The notes under the pieces were generated by a model. That model saw only the letters and a program-made list of their open reading frames with translations. It did not search any database and had not been told where the DNA came from. A stretch of DNA of 64,000 nt from CAJQQK01 sp049116495. GTDB taxonomy: Bacteria > Pseudomonadota > Alphaproteobacteria > Rhizobiales > Hyphomicrobiaceae. Every line of letters begins with the position of its first letter. The stretch's first letter is position 1. Location of the stretch: positions 17,327 through 81,326 of the forward strand of contig JAGDYV010000043.1 in assembly GCA_049116495.1 (NCBI GenBank), written 5' to 3'. Positions 18,126-27,358 of this stretch are shown piece after piece. The position numbers and the translations under genes were made by a program.

Positions 18126-19256
18126 ATGAAATCAGAACGCAAGCAAATCGGTTTGGCCATCATTGGTTGTGGCACGATCGGACGCATTCGCGCAGAGTTG
18201 GCGCGGGCCTACCCCGGGATTGGCTGGCTCGGCCTGTGCGATCTTAAGTCGGATCTTGGCGAAAAACTGAAAGCTGATTGCGAAGCTGATTTCTTCACCA
18301 ATGATTTTAAAGAGCTGCTGGGGCGGCCAGAAGTCAATGCCGTCATTATCGCGACAGATGAGAATTTCCATTTCGAGCCGACGATGGAGGCGGTGGAGCG
18401 CGGTCATGATCTGTTTATTGAAAAACCGCTCGCAACGGACGCGCGCCAATCGCTCAAGATCCATCAGGCGATAGAAGCGGCAGGCATCGACGCCGTTGTT
18501 GGCTACACACAACGCTTCCGACGACGCTTCCTCGCCGTAAAGGAGCGGCTGGTAACGGGACAGATCGGCGATGTGACCACGGTCGTGACCCGGGCTTTCA
18601 TGAACCAGATGGTGCCGATTGCCACGGTATCGCGCACTCAGGACAGGGCAAACTTGACGCCGATGGTCGTTTCGGGGACCCACAGTCTCGACATGTGCAT
18701 GTGGTTGATGGAAGGCAAGACGCCTGTGTCGGTGTTTGCGCAATCCGTCGACAAAGCGCTTGGCAAATGGGGCACAAAGGATTCGACGTCCGGCATCTTC
18801 ACGATGGATGACGGCACGATTTGGAGCATGAACATCAGTTGGGCGTTGCCGGTCGTGTGGCCGGGTGCCGTTTACGGTATCGAGATCGGCATCGTCGGCA
18901 CCAAGGGCGTGATTGACATTGAGGATACGCACCGCGATGTCGTGCTTGCCACCGAGATTGCCCAGGGTGCCGGCTATGCGCCGGAAGGGTTCGATCCCGG
19001 TGCGCCGCGGCATGTCGATTTCCTGACCAGCTACCCGCCCGGAGATTTGCACGATTCGCAACTTTGGGGACCGATGCGCGAGGAAACCAACTCATGGTAT
19101 CAGCGCATCTACATGAAGCAGAGCACTCCGCACGCAACGGCGGCGGATGGTCATCGCAACCTCATGTTGACCATGGCCATGGATCTCTCGGCAAAGCGCG
19201 GCGTTCCTGTGTCGTTGCCTGCGGATGCCGATGAATTGATGCGCGAACTAACCTGA
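18126..19256 (+). CDS. Gfo/Idh/MocA family oxidoreductase
   Basis: An NAD(P)-dependent dehydrogenase of 376 residues acting on a sugar, inositol or related polyol. The Rossmann start GLAIIGCGTIGRIRA and the EKPLATD motif (the family EKP) are clear, and the C-terminal alpha/beta domain has SGTHSLDMCMWLM. GGAG at 18116-18119 precedes the tandem ATGs at 18123 and 18126; an ATG at 18114 would overlap this ribosome site. The gene is 70 bp upstream of the tandem OsmC gene on the same strand, so they probably form an operon. Substrate not determined. Confidence 0.9.
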   Translation: MKSERKQIGLAIIGCGTIGRIRAELARAYPGIGWLGLCDLKSDLGEKLKADCEADFFTNDFKELLGRPEVNAVIIATDENFHFEPTMEAVERGHDLFIEKPLATDARQSLKIHQAIEAAGIDAVVGYTQRFRRRFLAVKERLVTGQIGDVTTVVTRAFMNQMVPIATVSRTQDRANLTPMVVSGTHSLDMCMWLMEGKTPVSVFAQSVDKALGKWGTKDSTSGIFTMDDGTIWSMNISWALPVVWPGAVYGIEIGIVGTKGVIDIEDTHRDVVLATEIAQGAGYAPEGFDPGAPRHVDFLTSYPPGDLHDSQLWGPMREETNSWYQRIYMKQSTPHATAADGHRNLMLTMAMDLSAKRGVPVSLPADADELMRELT

Positions 19257-19326
19257 ATTTCGAAAGACCCCGAAAATTAGAGACGCACGTCCGCGTCAAG
19301 AAAACCATTTTTTGCGGAGAAGCAAA

Positions 19327-20532
19327 ATGAGCACGTCAACAGCTACGACGACAAACCCAGACACGATTGACGGTTCTGGATATCCTCTTGGTTTTCTCGT
19401 CAACAAGGCAGCTGGGCAGATCGGGGTGCTTGGTGCATCACCGGCTGAGGATACCTTCGTCGTCGAAGCGCGCATGTTTGTCGGTCATCAGCGGGAAGCC
19501 GTGATTAAGCAAGGCAATGACGGGGGTTCCTGGCGCCTCACGTGCGATGAAGGCAAGCACATGAAAGGGACCGATCTGGCTCCTTTTCCGCTTGGTTTTT
19601 TCAATGCCGGCTTACAGTCTGATCTCATCGGCCGCCTCCTGAAGCTTGCCGAGGCGCGGGGGATTTCACTCGATGACGTGTCGATTTCCCTTCAGAACCA
19701 CTATTGGATGACGGGATCCTTTTTTCGCGGTACCGGTGAAGGGTTTGCCGATCCCGCCACCGCCAAGGTCAAGCTGCGCTCGAGCGCTGACGCGGCTGCG
19801 ATCCGCCAGCTGGTCGACGATGCGGTGGCTGCATCTCCGGCGTTCGGCGCCATGCGTGCCGCGCTGACCAATACCTTTGCGATCTATGTGAACGGACGCC
19901 GACGCACGGTTGAGACCATGGACGCTTCGACGGCAGCTGATGCACCTGATCCGTACACCACCTACAGCAGTGTTCCGAAACCGCTCTCAGACAACAACGG
20001 CGAGGATGTGATCTGGAAAACGGGTTCGCTGGTTTCCGGTGACATCGAGCCGGCTCCAACCGGTACGACCACTCGGATCATTCGCAACATTTGCGGTGAT
20101 AGTCAGCTTGCAAATCCCGCAGGCGTGATTGAAACAGACACATGGCTCAACCTGCCGGGCATGTCGCATTTCACGATAAGATCGGACGAGCGTGGCGGCG
20201 GTGACGCTGGGCCGTGTGGACTGACATTGATATCCGCCGGCATTGCGTTTTGCTTTATGACTCAGCTTGGCCGCTACATTGAGCATATGAAGTTCGACAT
20301 CAACGGTGTCCGGCTAGTGCAATACAGTCCCTATGGATTGGCGTCGCAAGGGAATGCTGTTTCAGGTCATGCAGGTCCCGTCGACACACATTTGTTCCTC
20401 AATGGCCACGCCGACGATGAGACATTCGAACGGCTCATGCACATTGCGGCCCGCACGTGCTATCTGCATGCCACGCTTGCCAAAAGCTTGGTGTCAGAAA
20501 TTGCGGTCGAGTTGAACGGCAAGGATCTTTGA
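19327..20532 (+). CDS. tandem OsmC-like protein (two OsmC domains)
   Basis: A 401-residue protein made of two OsmC/Ohr-type domains. Domain 1 spans roughly 20-190 and domain 2 roughly 245-401. OsmC proteins reduce organic hydroperoxides with two cysteines. Domain 2 keeps both, Cys309 in GIAFCFMTQLGR and Cys378 in ARTCYLHATL. The matching positions of domain 1 are non-cysteine (NAGLQSDLIGR and AASPAFGAM), so it is probably structural or ligand-binding. Single OsmC proteins are about 140 residues and work as domain-swapped dimers; this looks like a fused dimer. A GCGGAG site precedes the ATG at 19327. It follows the MocA oxidoreductase gene. Confidence 0.78.
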   Translation: MSTSTATTTNPDTIDGSGYPLGFLVNKAAGQIGVLGASPAEDTFVVEARMFVGHQREAVIKQGNDGGSWRLTCDEGKHMKGTDLAPFPLGFFNAGLQSDLIGRLLKLAEARGISLDDVSISLQNHYWMTGSFFRGTGEGFADPATAKVKLRSSADAAAIRQLVDDAVAASPAFGAMRAALTNTFAIYVNGRRRTVETMDASTAADAPDPYTTYSSVPKPLSDNNGEDVIWKTGSLVSGDIEPAPTGTTTRIIRNICGDSQLANPAGVIETDTWLNLPGMSHFTIRSDERGGGDAGPCGLTLISAGIAFCFMTQLGRYIEHMKFDINGVRLVQYSPYGLASQGNAVSGHAGPVDTHLFLNGHADDETFERLMHIAARTCYLHATLAKSLVSEIAVELNGKDL

Positions 20533-20537
20533 GTTCC

Positions 20538-20557
20538 GGATCGGCTGCAGCCGATCC
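20538..20557 (+). terminator. 20-bp perfect palindrome after the OsmC gene
   Basis: GGATCGGCTGCAGCCGATCC starts 6 bases after the OsmC stop codon and folds as an 8-bp GC-rich stem with a TGCA loop. No T-run follows, so it is at best a Rho-assisted terminator or an mRNA 3'-end stabiliser. Confidence 0.5.
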
Positions 20558-20750
20558 ATTCGGCACTGTCGGATTGGCGACAATTTCACATGCTGCGGAC
20601 GTCGTCTCGTTTCCGGCGTCAGGTCTGCGGGCTCGGCGGCCGGGCTCGATCTGACGGCGGCGGCGAACCGCAAGTGCGTCGTGCTCCTGCTATCCGGCTT
20701 TGACGGACCGGCATATTTTCCTCTAGCGATCGTTTGCGAAAGACACTTTT

Positions 20751-22034
20751 TTGAGCGCGACGTCTCCTTCCAAGCCTGCTGATCAATGGCCGGTGTTACC
20801 GCTCCTTGCCTGGGGCACCGCGACTATGTTCTTTTTCTATGCCTGGGTGCTCCGCGTTTCGCCGAGTGTGATGGTCAGCGAATTGATGCGCGACTTTGCG
20901 GTTGGCGGGGCCATTCTTGGAAACCTCTCTGCGTTCTATTTTTACGGCTACTCGACAATGCAGGTGCCCGTCGGCGTCCTCATGGATCGGTTCGGGCCGC
21001 GACGATTGCTGACAATCTCGGCGTTGGCCTGCACGGGCGGTTGTCTGTTGTTTGCGGCAAGTGGGGAAGCCATGTCGGCGTCACTCAGCCGTTTGGTGAT
21101 TGGCGCCGGGGCGGCGTTCGGACTGGTTGGCGCAATGACCATTGCCGGGCAATGGTTCCCGACGCACCGTTTTGCGCTGCTTTCTGGTCTTGCCATAATG
21201 ATGGGAATGATCGGGGGCGTGTTTGGGCAGGCGCCGGCCAGGCTTGCCGTCGAGGCATTGGGTTGGCGTCAAACGATGATCGCATTTTCGGCGGGCGGAT
21301 TGGTGCTTGCTGTTGCTGCGTGGTCCTTTGTGCGCGACAAGCCTGTGGCCAGCGGCGTGCATCAGCGATCCGTATGGCGCTCACTTGGAGCCGTCTTCAG
21401 AAACCGACAGGTCTGGCTCAATGCCATCGCGGGGATCGGCACGACGGCGCCCTTGCTTGGATTTGCCGGACTGTGGGGCGTGCCCTATTTCGCGACGCGC
21501 TATGACATCGATCGTGCGGCTGCCGCGGGGATGACCTCTCTGTTGCTGATTGGTCTGGCGATAGGTTCTCCATTTTTCGGCTGGCTCTCCGACCGTATGC
21601 AACGGCGGCGGCTGCCGTTGATCTTCGGGCTTCTCACCTGTCTGTTAGCATTTGCCGCGCTGGTTTATGTGCCCGACGTACCAATTGGCATTGCGACGGC
21701 GCTGGCGCTCGTTTGTGGCTTTGGCGCCGCATCACAAATCACATGTTTTGCCGCGGCACGTGAGTCCAGTCCAAGCGCGCTCAGCGGTACGACGCTTGGG
21801 ATTACGAACGGATTGGTGACCAGTGCAGGCGCCGTCTTTCAACCGTTGATTGGTTCACTACTTGATATGGGCTGGACGGGAGAGACTGACGGCGGTGCGC
21901 GGGTCTATGATCTTGTAACATATCAATTCGCGCTTCTTGCTGTGACGATCGGGACCACCGTTGGATTGCTGTCGGCGCTTGCAACGCGCGAAACATACTG
22001 TCGGCCATTCGACGAGTTCAAACCCGCCACGTAG
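20751..22034 (+). CDS. MFS transporter
   Basis: Major facilitator superfamily porter of 427 residues with about 12 membrane segments. The loop 2-3 motif is visible as GVLMDRFGPRRLL and the corresponding second-half motif as GWLSDRMQRRRLP. The overall look resembles the organic-anion/phosphate antiporter branch (GlpT/UhpC-like), but substrate is unknown. The apparent start is a TTG at 20751; the next in-frame ATG would cut into the first membrane helix. It lies 218 bp after the OsmC gene. The upstream spacer contains the 20-bp palindrome and no recognised gene. Confidence 0.87.
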   Translation: MSATSPSKPADQWPVLPLLAWGTATMFFFYAWVLRVSPSVMVSELMRDFAVGGAILGNLSAFYFYGYSTMQVPVGVLMDRFGPRRLLTISALACTGGCLLFAASGEAMSASLSRLVIGAGAAFGLVGAMTIAGQWFPTHRFALLSGLAIMMGMIGGVFGQAPARLAVEALGWRQTMIAFSAGGLVLAVAAWSFVRDKPVASGVHQRSVWRSLGAVFRNRQVWLNAIAGIGTTAPLLGFAGLWGVPYFATRYDIDRAAAAGMTSLLLIGLAIGSPFFGWLSDRMQRRRLPLIFGLLTCLLAFAALVYVPDVPIGIATALALVCGFGAASQITCFAAARESSPSALSGTTLGITNGLVTSAGAVFQPLIGSLLDMGWTGETDGGARVYDLVTYQFALLAVTIGTTVGLLSALATRETYCRPFDEFKPAT

Positions 22035-22089
22035 TTGTCGCCGCCACCGTGCCTTTTGGCGCAGGCGAAGTTCAACTACAGTGGCAGGT

Positions 22090-22124
22090 GATCGTCGGTT
22101 TTGACGGGCCCCAAAACGACGATC
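22090..22124 (+). other. bulged 12-bp inverted repeat
   Basis: GATCGTCGGTTTT (22090-22102) pairs with AAAACGACGATC (22113-22124), leaving one bulged G and a 10-base loop. It lies 55 bp after the MFS stop and 66 bp before the methyltransferase start, so it may end the MFS transcript or sit in the methyltransferase leader. Confidence 0.5.
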
Positions 22125-22190
22125 GAACTCTTACGATCGGCTCTGAACTGTGCCATCGAACGCTCCAGTCCTGATGGAAAGGTATGCACC

Positions 22191-22823
22191 ATGGCGAAAG
22201 AACTGGAAGGATTTGTCGCGCGTCTGACGGCGCTCGGAGGCGGTTCGGGCGACAGCCGTGAGATCTATGAAGATTGGGCGCCGACCTACGAGAAAAATCT
22301 GCAAGACGACTACGGTTACGTTGCACCGGAACTGGCCGTTGATGTCTTTGCCCGGCATTGCCGGGATAAGGACACCCGAATCCTCGACCTTGGTTGCGGC
22401 ACCGGCCTTGTCGGCGTTGAGCTTTCCAAACGCGGTTTTCGTCACTTCGATGGGCTGGATGTTTCGCCGGGCATGCTGGATGTTGCACGAAGCAAGCAAA
22501 TTTACGGCGACCTCTTGGTTGGTGACATGACGCAACCGATCGATCTTTCCGGGCAAACCTATGACGCTGCCATTGCGGTGGGATGTTTTGGCGGTGGCCA
22601 TCTCGGGCCGGAACATCTGACAAACATTGTAAAATGCGTCAAGCCGGGCGGACTTCTGGTCCTTTACATCAATGACATCCCGTACGATGAAGACGATTAT
22701 CCGAAGCACTTTGCGTCACTTGAGGAAGGCGGCCACTGTCGCGTCCTGGCCGAGGAGAAATCGAACTACATGCAATCCTTGGATCGACCGGGCTGGGCGG
22801 TTGTGTTGAGCCGTATAGAATAA
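22191..22823 (+). CDS. class I SAM-dependent methyltransferase
   Basis: A 210-residue soluble methyltransferase. Motif I is RILDLGCGTGLVG (about residues 63-75), followed by the acidic motif II end FDGLDVSPGML and motif IV-like DAAIAVGCFGGGHL. CVKPGGLLVLYIND is the usual post-motif strand. The start at 22191 is preferred to 22101 because the extra 30 residues are not family-like. It is followed after 33 bp by an M19 dipeptidase gene on the same strand. The methyl acceptor is unknown, and a UbiE-like small-molecule acceptor is likely. Confidence 0.88.
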   Translation: MAKELEGFVARLTALGGGSGDSREIYEDWAPTYEKNLQDDYGYVAPELAVDVFARHCRDKDTRILDLGCGTGLVGVELSKRGFRHFDGLDVSPGMLDVARSKQIYGDLLVGDMTQPIDLSGQTYDAAIAVGCFGGGHLGPEHLTNIVKCVKPGGLLVLYINDIPYDEDDYPKHFASLEEGGHCRVLAEEKSNYMQSLDRPGWAVVLSRIE

Positions 22824-22856
22824 CAGAATTAGTCAGGGATAGTGATGGGAGGATTG

Positions 22857-23834
22857 ATGGCAGGCAGCCTCTTCAACAACGCGTTGGTTTGGGACGCCCA
22901 TGCAGGCTTTGAAACGCGCAGTGCTGACGATCTGGAACCGCTGCAGGAATGGCGCGACGCCGGTGTCAACTTCCTGTCGGTCAATGTCGGCTACGATGTC
23001 AATGTGTGGCACGACACCGTCAAGGCACTGGCTGTTGCGCGCGACTGGCTGCACGTCACGGATGGCTATCGCTTGATCGGAAATGTGCGAGAACTGGACC
23101 AGGCGGTTGCGGCCGGCGAGATGGCGGTTGCCTTTGACATCGAAGGTGCCAATGCACTCGACGGACGGGTCGACATGGTGCGGTTCTACTATGATCTCGG
23201 TGTGCGCCAGTTGTTGTTGGCCTACAACCTTAACAATCTTGCAGCGGGCGGTTGTCATGACGAAGACGAAGGACTGAGTGCTTTCGGCTATGACATCGTC
23301 GCCGCAATGAATGGCGTTGGTATGCTTGTCGATTGTTCGCACTGCGGCTACCGCACGACGATGGACGTGATGTCCTGCTCCTCTGATCCCGTCATCTTTT
23401 CACATTCGAACGTGCGGGCATTGTGTGATCATGAACGCAACATCCGTGACGATCAGGCCCTACGTTGTGCCGAGACCGGCGGTGTCGTCGGCGTCAACGG
23501 CATAAGCCGCTTCGTCGGTGACGATGATACGCGGACAACATCTGTCGTCGATCATATCGACTACTACCTCGACCTCGTCGGCCCTGATCACGTCGGCATC
23601 GGTCTCGATTATTTCTATGAAATGAGCGGTGGTTCGGGGTTCAACGAGACCGTATCTCAAAACGCGCAATTCTGGCCGACGTCACAATATCCCGAAGGGG
23701 GGCTGCGTTGTGCAGCGCCTGCGCAATTTGCCGAGATCGCGCACGAGATGGTGCGACGCAATCATCAGGAAAACGTTGTGCGTCGCGTTCTGGGTGGCAA
23801 TTTTCGTCGAGTGGCTGAGCAGGTCTGGAAGTGA
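22857..23834 (+). CDS. membrane dipeptidase family (peptidase M19)
   Basis: Zinc amidohydrolase-fold dipeptidase of 325 residues without a signal peptide. Metal positions expected in M19 are present: the first pair in WDAHAGF (canonical DGH), the bridging Glu in AFDIEGANAL, His in LVDCSHCGY and His in IFSHSNVRALC followed by ERNIRDD. Such enzymes cleave dipeptides, often with a D-residue or dehydro residue at the C-terminus. Start choice: ATG 22857 with GGGAGG just upstream; GTG 22842 and ATG 22845 are alternatives. It lies just after the methyltransferase and converges on the PhyH gene. Confidence 0.88.
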   Translation: MAGSLFNNALVWDAHAGFETRSADDLEPLQEWRDAGVNFLSVNVGYDVNVWHDTVKALAVARDWLHVTDGYRLIGNVRELDQAVAAGEMAVAFDIEGANALDGRVDMVRFYYDLGVRQLLLAYNLNNLAAGGCHDEDEGLSAFGYDIVAAMNGVGMLVDCSHCGYRTTMDVMSCSSDPVIFSHSNVRALCDHERNIRDDQALRCAETGGVVGVNGISRFVGDDDTRTTSVVDHIDYYLDLVGPDHVGIGLDYFYEMSGGSGFNETVSQNAQFWPTSQYPEGGLRCAAPAQFAEIAHEMVRRNHQENVVRRVLGGNFRRVAEQVWK

Positions 23835-23854
23835 CGCCGGGATTGGCCACCTCA

Positions 23855-24643
23855 CTATTCAGCCGCCTGTGCCGAAGTTAGGCAATCATCGTTCAATAGT
23901 GTGATCGGTGTCAGGTCGCGGTGGTGTTTATAGTCCGGCCGCGACGGTTTTCGCAGCGCATTGGAAACCGGGTTGGCGATCAACGAGAAAATGGCCCGGT
24001 CCCAAGGCGACATGTTGTTCGGCGAGCCATGCACAAGCGTGTCGTGGAAAATCAACATTGTGCCTTTGCCACCTCTGGCTGATACCAAGCCGCGCCGTTC
24101 AACAAGATCCGCGACCCGGGTTTGGTCACAGACCCAGAGTGGGTAACTGGTTGTTTCTGTGTCGAGACGAGCGCCGTGTTCGCCGACTTTGTGAGAGCCT
24201 GGGATGAAATACAGCGGGCCATTGAACTCCGTAACGTCGTCCAGAAAGATGTGCAGGTTGAGGGCCGCCGGTTTCGGCACGCCGTCCTCCGCATAGTGCG
24301 TGGCAAAATCATAATGCCACTGCCAGATTTCCCCCGAGAATGCGGCTTTTACATTGACCTTGACCTGTTGGATGTAGGCTGCTTCGTCGAGTACTTGCAG
24401 CGCTGGTGCGGTCAGGCGAGGATGGCGGACCAGCCTTGCGAACAGGTCATCACGCAAATGGAGTCCCATGATGGTGCGGATTTCGCCCGACGACTGCTCG
24501 ACAATGTTGCCCGGATGATCCTGCGCCAGGAGCGCTGGCAGGCGATCCCGGATAAGGTCCACTTCTTCACTTGAGAAGCGATCCGGCAAAATCAAAAAGC
24601 CATCCTGGTCCAGGACATCACATTGAGACGCGGTCAGTTTCAT
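23855..24643 (-). CDS. phytanoyl-CoA dioxygenase family protein (EctD-like)
   Basis: Non-haem Fe(II)/2-oxoglutarate-dependent dioxygenase of 262 residues. The iron facial triad begins with His110 and Asp112 in IWQWHYDFATHYAEDG, a segment reminiscent of ectoine hydroxylase; the distal His is in FHDTLVHGS. The intervening NGPLYFIPGSHK is a family hallmark. The ATG at 24643 follows AGGAGG; the open frame extends to 24781 but that part overlaps the upstream gene. It lies 82 bp downstream of a class IV aminotransferase gene on the same strand. It probably hydroxylates a small amino-acid-like substrate; not known. Confidence 0.88.
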   Translation of the reverse strand: MKLTASQCDVLDQDGFLILPDRFSSEEVDLIRDRLPALLAQDHPGNIVEQSSGEIRTIMGLHLRDDLFARLVRHPRLTAPALQVLDEAAYIQQVKVNVKAAFSGEIWQWHYDFATHYAEDGVPKPAALNLHIFLDDVTEFNGPLYFIPGSHKVGEHGARLDTETTSYPLWVCDQTRVADLVERRGLVSARGGKGTMLIFHDTLVHGSPNNMSPWDRAIFSLIANPVSNALRKPSRPDYKHHRDLTPITLLNDDCLTSAQAAE

Positions 24644-24725
24644 CGGGCGGACATCCTCCTGGAAATACAAACCTAGTCGTACCGTTTCAAGAGCAGCAAG
24701 TCCCCGTGCGCTGCGGCTTGCCCTG

Positions 24726-25652
24726 TCACGCGTTAGCGGCCAGCTCATAGCGTACGGGTGTGGCGTAGGCCGGATCATCATGGAGCTGCCAGTACATCTC
24801 CTTGAGCCGTGTCGTCACCGGCCCCGGCGCACCATCTCCGACAGGCGCACCATCGATGCCGCGGACCGGCATGATGCCGCCGGCTGTTGAGGTGATGAAC
24901 ACCTCGTCGGAATCACGCAGGGCCTGCGCTGGAATCTTGGTCAACCGGCACTCAATGTTGAGCTTATCCGAAAGCTCGGTAACCGTTCGTCGCGTGATTC
25001 CTTCCAGCACACCGCTATCGGGCGACATGAGCACACCATCGTTTAACGCAAAAATGTTCCAGCCTCGGCCTTCGGTCACGTTGTCGTCCTGATCGAGCAA
25101 CACGGCATAGCGCGCATCGCGGTCATAAGCCTCGAACAGCGAACGAACGAAATCGAGGCGGCCGAAATTCTTCACGCGCGGGTCGACCGATTCTGGCGGT
25201 ATCCGGATCGTATCGGCGATGACGATGTCGCTTCCGTTGACCAGTTCTTCATCGCTCACGACCTTATAGTACGGCAATGCCCAGACCATGAATTTGTTCT
25301 CGCACGTGCGCAAATCCTTATGCCCGGTGGTCGGTGAACCGCGCGTCGCAACGAAGGTGATCATCGAATCTCGGAGATTGGCGCGCGCGACACAACCGTG
25401 AAGCACTTCTGCCACCTGGTCACGTTCAATGCCAAGTGATGTGTAACGGCGTTCTATGATCGAGTTGTCCCACCTGTCGAGGTGATCTTCGAGTCGGAAG
25501 AAGCTGCCGTTATGGACATGGACGGCGTCGTAGCACATGTCGCCGAGTTGAAAGCCCATGTCCGTAATCGGAAGCCGCATCTCCGAAATCGGCATGTATG
25601 TGCCATCCATGAAACCCATTCCGGCCGTGCCGTAACCATCACCGTGGGACAT
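24726..25652 (-). CDS. class IV aminotransferase (BCAT / D-amino-acid transaminase family)
   Basis: PLP-dependent transaminase of 308 residues. The Schiff-base lysine is Lys161 in PRVKNFGRLDFVR, and the conserved Glu binding the pyridine nitrogen is Glu194 in TEGRGWNIF. FQLGDMCYDAVHVHNGSFF near the N-terminus is typical of fold-type IV. The ATG at 25652 follows GAGGAGG. It is upstream of the PhyH dioxygenase in the same direction. Substrates of this fold include branched-chain amino acids, D-amino acids and (R)-amines; the Arg-rich active-site loop does not let me choose. Confidence 0.88.
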   Translation of the reverse strand: MSHGDGYGTAGMGFMDGTYMPISEMRLPITDMGFQLGDMCYDAVHVHNGSFFRLEDHLDRWDNSIIERRYTSLGIERDQVAEVLHGCVARANLRDSMITFVATRGSPTTGHKDLRTCENKFMVWALPYYKVVSDEELVNGSDIVIADTIRIPPESVDPRVKNFGRLDFVRSLFEAYDRDARYAVLLDQDDNVTEGRGWNIFALNDGVLMSPDSGVLEGITRRTVTELSDKLNIECRLTKIPAQALRDSDEVFITSTAGGIMPVRGIDGAPVGDGAPGPVTTRLKEMYWQLHDDPAYATPVRYELAANA

Positions 25653-25843
25653 TTCGAACCTCCTCAGCTGATCTTAGGGTGTTCAATTCGTAACCCGTCG
25701 GTTTCGTCCGGTAAAGCGCCAGGCGGCTTTGATCTGTCTCGAACGGCGAGCCCCACAAATGGTGTCGTTACGCATTTAACCGGCATCCACTTCGAGCAAC
25801 GGCGCCGGCGCTCCAAAAGCTGCAGACACGATTGCCTGCGAAG

Positions 25844-27358
25844 TCAGCCGGCATTCGACTTCGGCATTCTCGCCAGCAGACACAGCGGAATAGCGGCCAC
25901 GGCGACCCACGTATACATTGTGAATGCATTCATATAGCCGATCATCGCGGCTTGTCGGCCTATCTCGCCGGCGAATTTTGCCATGCCGACACTTGAATCG
26001 AGCGACCATGAACCGGTTGCCCACGGCATATACCAGACGTTGTTGAACGGTGATACCGTCTCGACCATTCGTGAGTAGTTGACACTGGACGTGCGCACGA
26101 TCTCGGCGACCGCCACCGATATGAATATGCTCGATCCGAAGTTGCGCAGCAGATGGAACATACCCATCGCCTCGCCACGAGCCTCCGGTGCGAGCGTCGC
26201 AAACGTCACGACGGTGATCGGGATCCAGGCAATGCCAATCCCGATTCCCTGAAGAACCGTATTGAACGCCAACAACGACGGGCTGACGTTGAGATCGTAT
26301 TGCATCATGCCCCAGCCGCCATATACCTGCATGCCGAAGCCCAGCATCATCATCAGGCGCGCATCAATGCGACCGGTCAGCATCGCAAAGGCTGCTCCCA
26401 TCGCAGCGCCGACCCCTCGCCAGCCAATGAACGCGCCAATGGCTGCATCGGTGTAGCTTGCATGGTTCTGCAACAGCGGCGGCAACAGCACGACCGGCGC
26501 AAAGTTCAGCATCCCATAAAAGAAGACGAGCAACATTCCGAGCGCGTAGTTGCGATCCCGAAAGAGCGACAGCCGGACGAATGGTCGATCGGCGGTCAGA
26601 CTGTGCACGACGAACATATAAAACGCGATGCAGGCGAGCAACGTTGCAACGATGATCTCTTGCGATTGAAACCAGTCGAGTCGTTGTCCTCGCGAGAACA
26701 CGAGCTGCGCACCGGCGACCGCGATCGACAGCGTAAGAAAGCCGCTCCAGTCGAGATGAGGGGATTCGCGGTTCGGCCGGACGGGCAGAATGAAACGAAA
26801 GCCAACCGCTGTGATGAGGGCGAGCGGCACAATCATCCAGAACGCCCATTGCCAACCATAGAGTTGGGATACCTCACCGCCGATGGTCGGCCCGATCACA
26901 GGCCCGACGACGTTCGCCATACCGTAGATCGCCAACACCTTGCCGTGTTGGTGCCTGGGACTGGTGTCAAGCAGAAGTGTGTGACCAAGCGGAATGAGCG
27001 GCGCACCGGCGATGCCTTGAATGATCCGCCACAATATCAACTCTTCGAGCGTCGTGGCTGTGCCGCACAGGAAGGTCGATGCGGCGAAGACCGTGCAACA
27101 CCAGACCATCGTGTTGCGGCGTCCAAAACGCTCAGAGATCCACCCCGTCATCGGGGTGACCACAGCCGTTGCGACGATATTAAAGGTCATCGCCCAGGAC
27201 ACTTCGTCCTGCGTCGCGCCAAGGGTGCCCTGCATTTGCGGCAGCAGCGCAGAGACGATCAGAATTGACGAGGCATAGAGGATCGTCGATAGCGCCACGA
27301 AAACAACGATCAGCGCTCGCTGAAGCGTCGTCACTTCGTAAACGGCATCATCGCTCAT
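25844..27358 (-). CDS. DHA2 family MFS exporter (EmrB-like)
   Basis: A 504-residue drug:proton antiporter of the 14-helix family. Motif A is seen as GWISERFGRRNTMVW and motif C, the antiporter signature, as VVGPVIGPTIGG. The protein ends with a helix and a short basic tail. EmrB-type proteins normally pair with an EmrA periplasmic adaptor and an outer-membrane channel, but no adaptor gene is adjacent. It is divergent from an EamA gene across 370 bp. A long antisense frame in this region is a shadow of it. Confidence 0.92.
   Translation of the reverse strand: MSDDAVYEVTTLQRALIVVFVALSTILYASSILIVSALLPQMQGTLGATQDEVSWAMTFNIVATAVVTPMTGWISERFGRRNTMVWCCTVFAASTFLCGTATTLEELILWRIIQGIAGAPLIPLGHTLLLDTSPRHQHGKVLAIYGMANVVGPVIGPTIGGEVSQLYGWQWAFWMIVPLALITAVGFRFILPVRPNRESPHLDWSGFLTLSIAVAGAQLVFSRGQRLDWFQSQEIIVATLLACIAFYMFVVHSLTADRPFVRLSLFRDRNYALGMLLVFFYGMLNFAPVVLLPPLLQNHASYTDAAIGAFIGWRGVGAAMGAAFAMLTGRIDARLMMMLGFGMQVYGGWGMMQYDLNVSPSLLAFNTVLQGIGIGIAWIPITVVTFATLAPEARGEAMGMFHLLRNFGSSIFISVAVAEIVRTSSVNYSRMVETVSPFNNVWYMPWATGSWSLDSSVGMAKFAGEIGRQAAMIGYMNAFTMYTWVAVAAIPLCLLARMPKSNAG

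Noticed and set aside
26153..27268. 371-residue plus-strand open frame
   Set aside because: Antisense to the DHA2 exporter; low-complexity Arg/Asp/His composition typical of a shadow frame in high-GC DNA.
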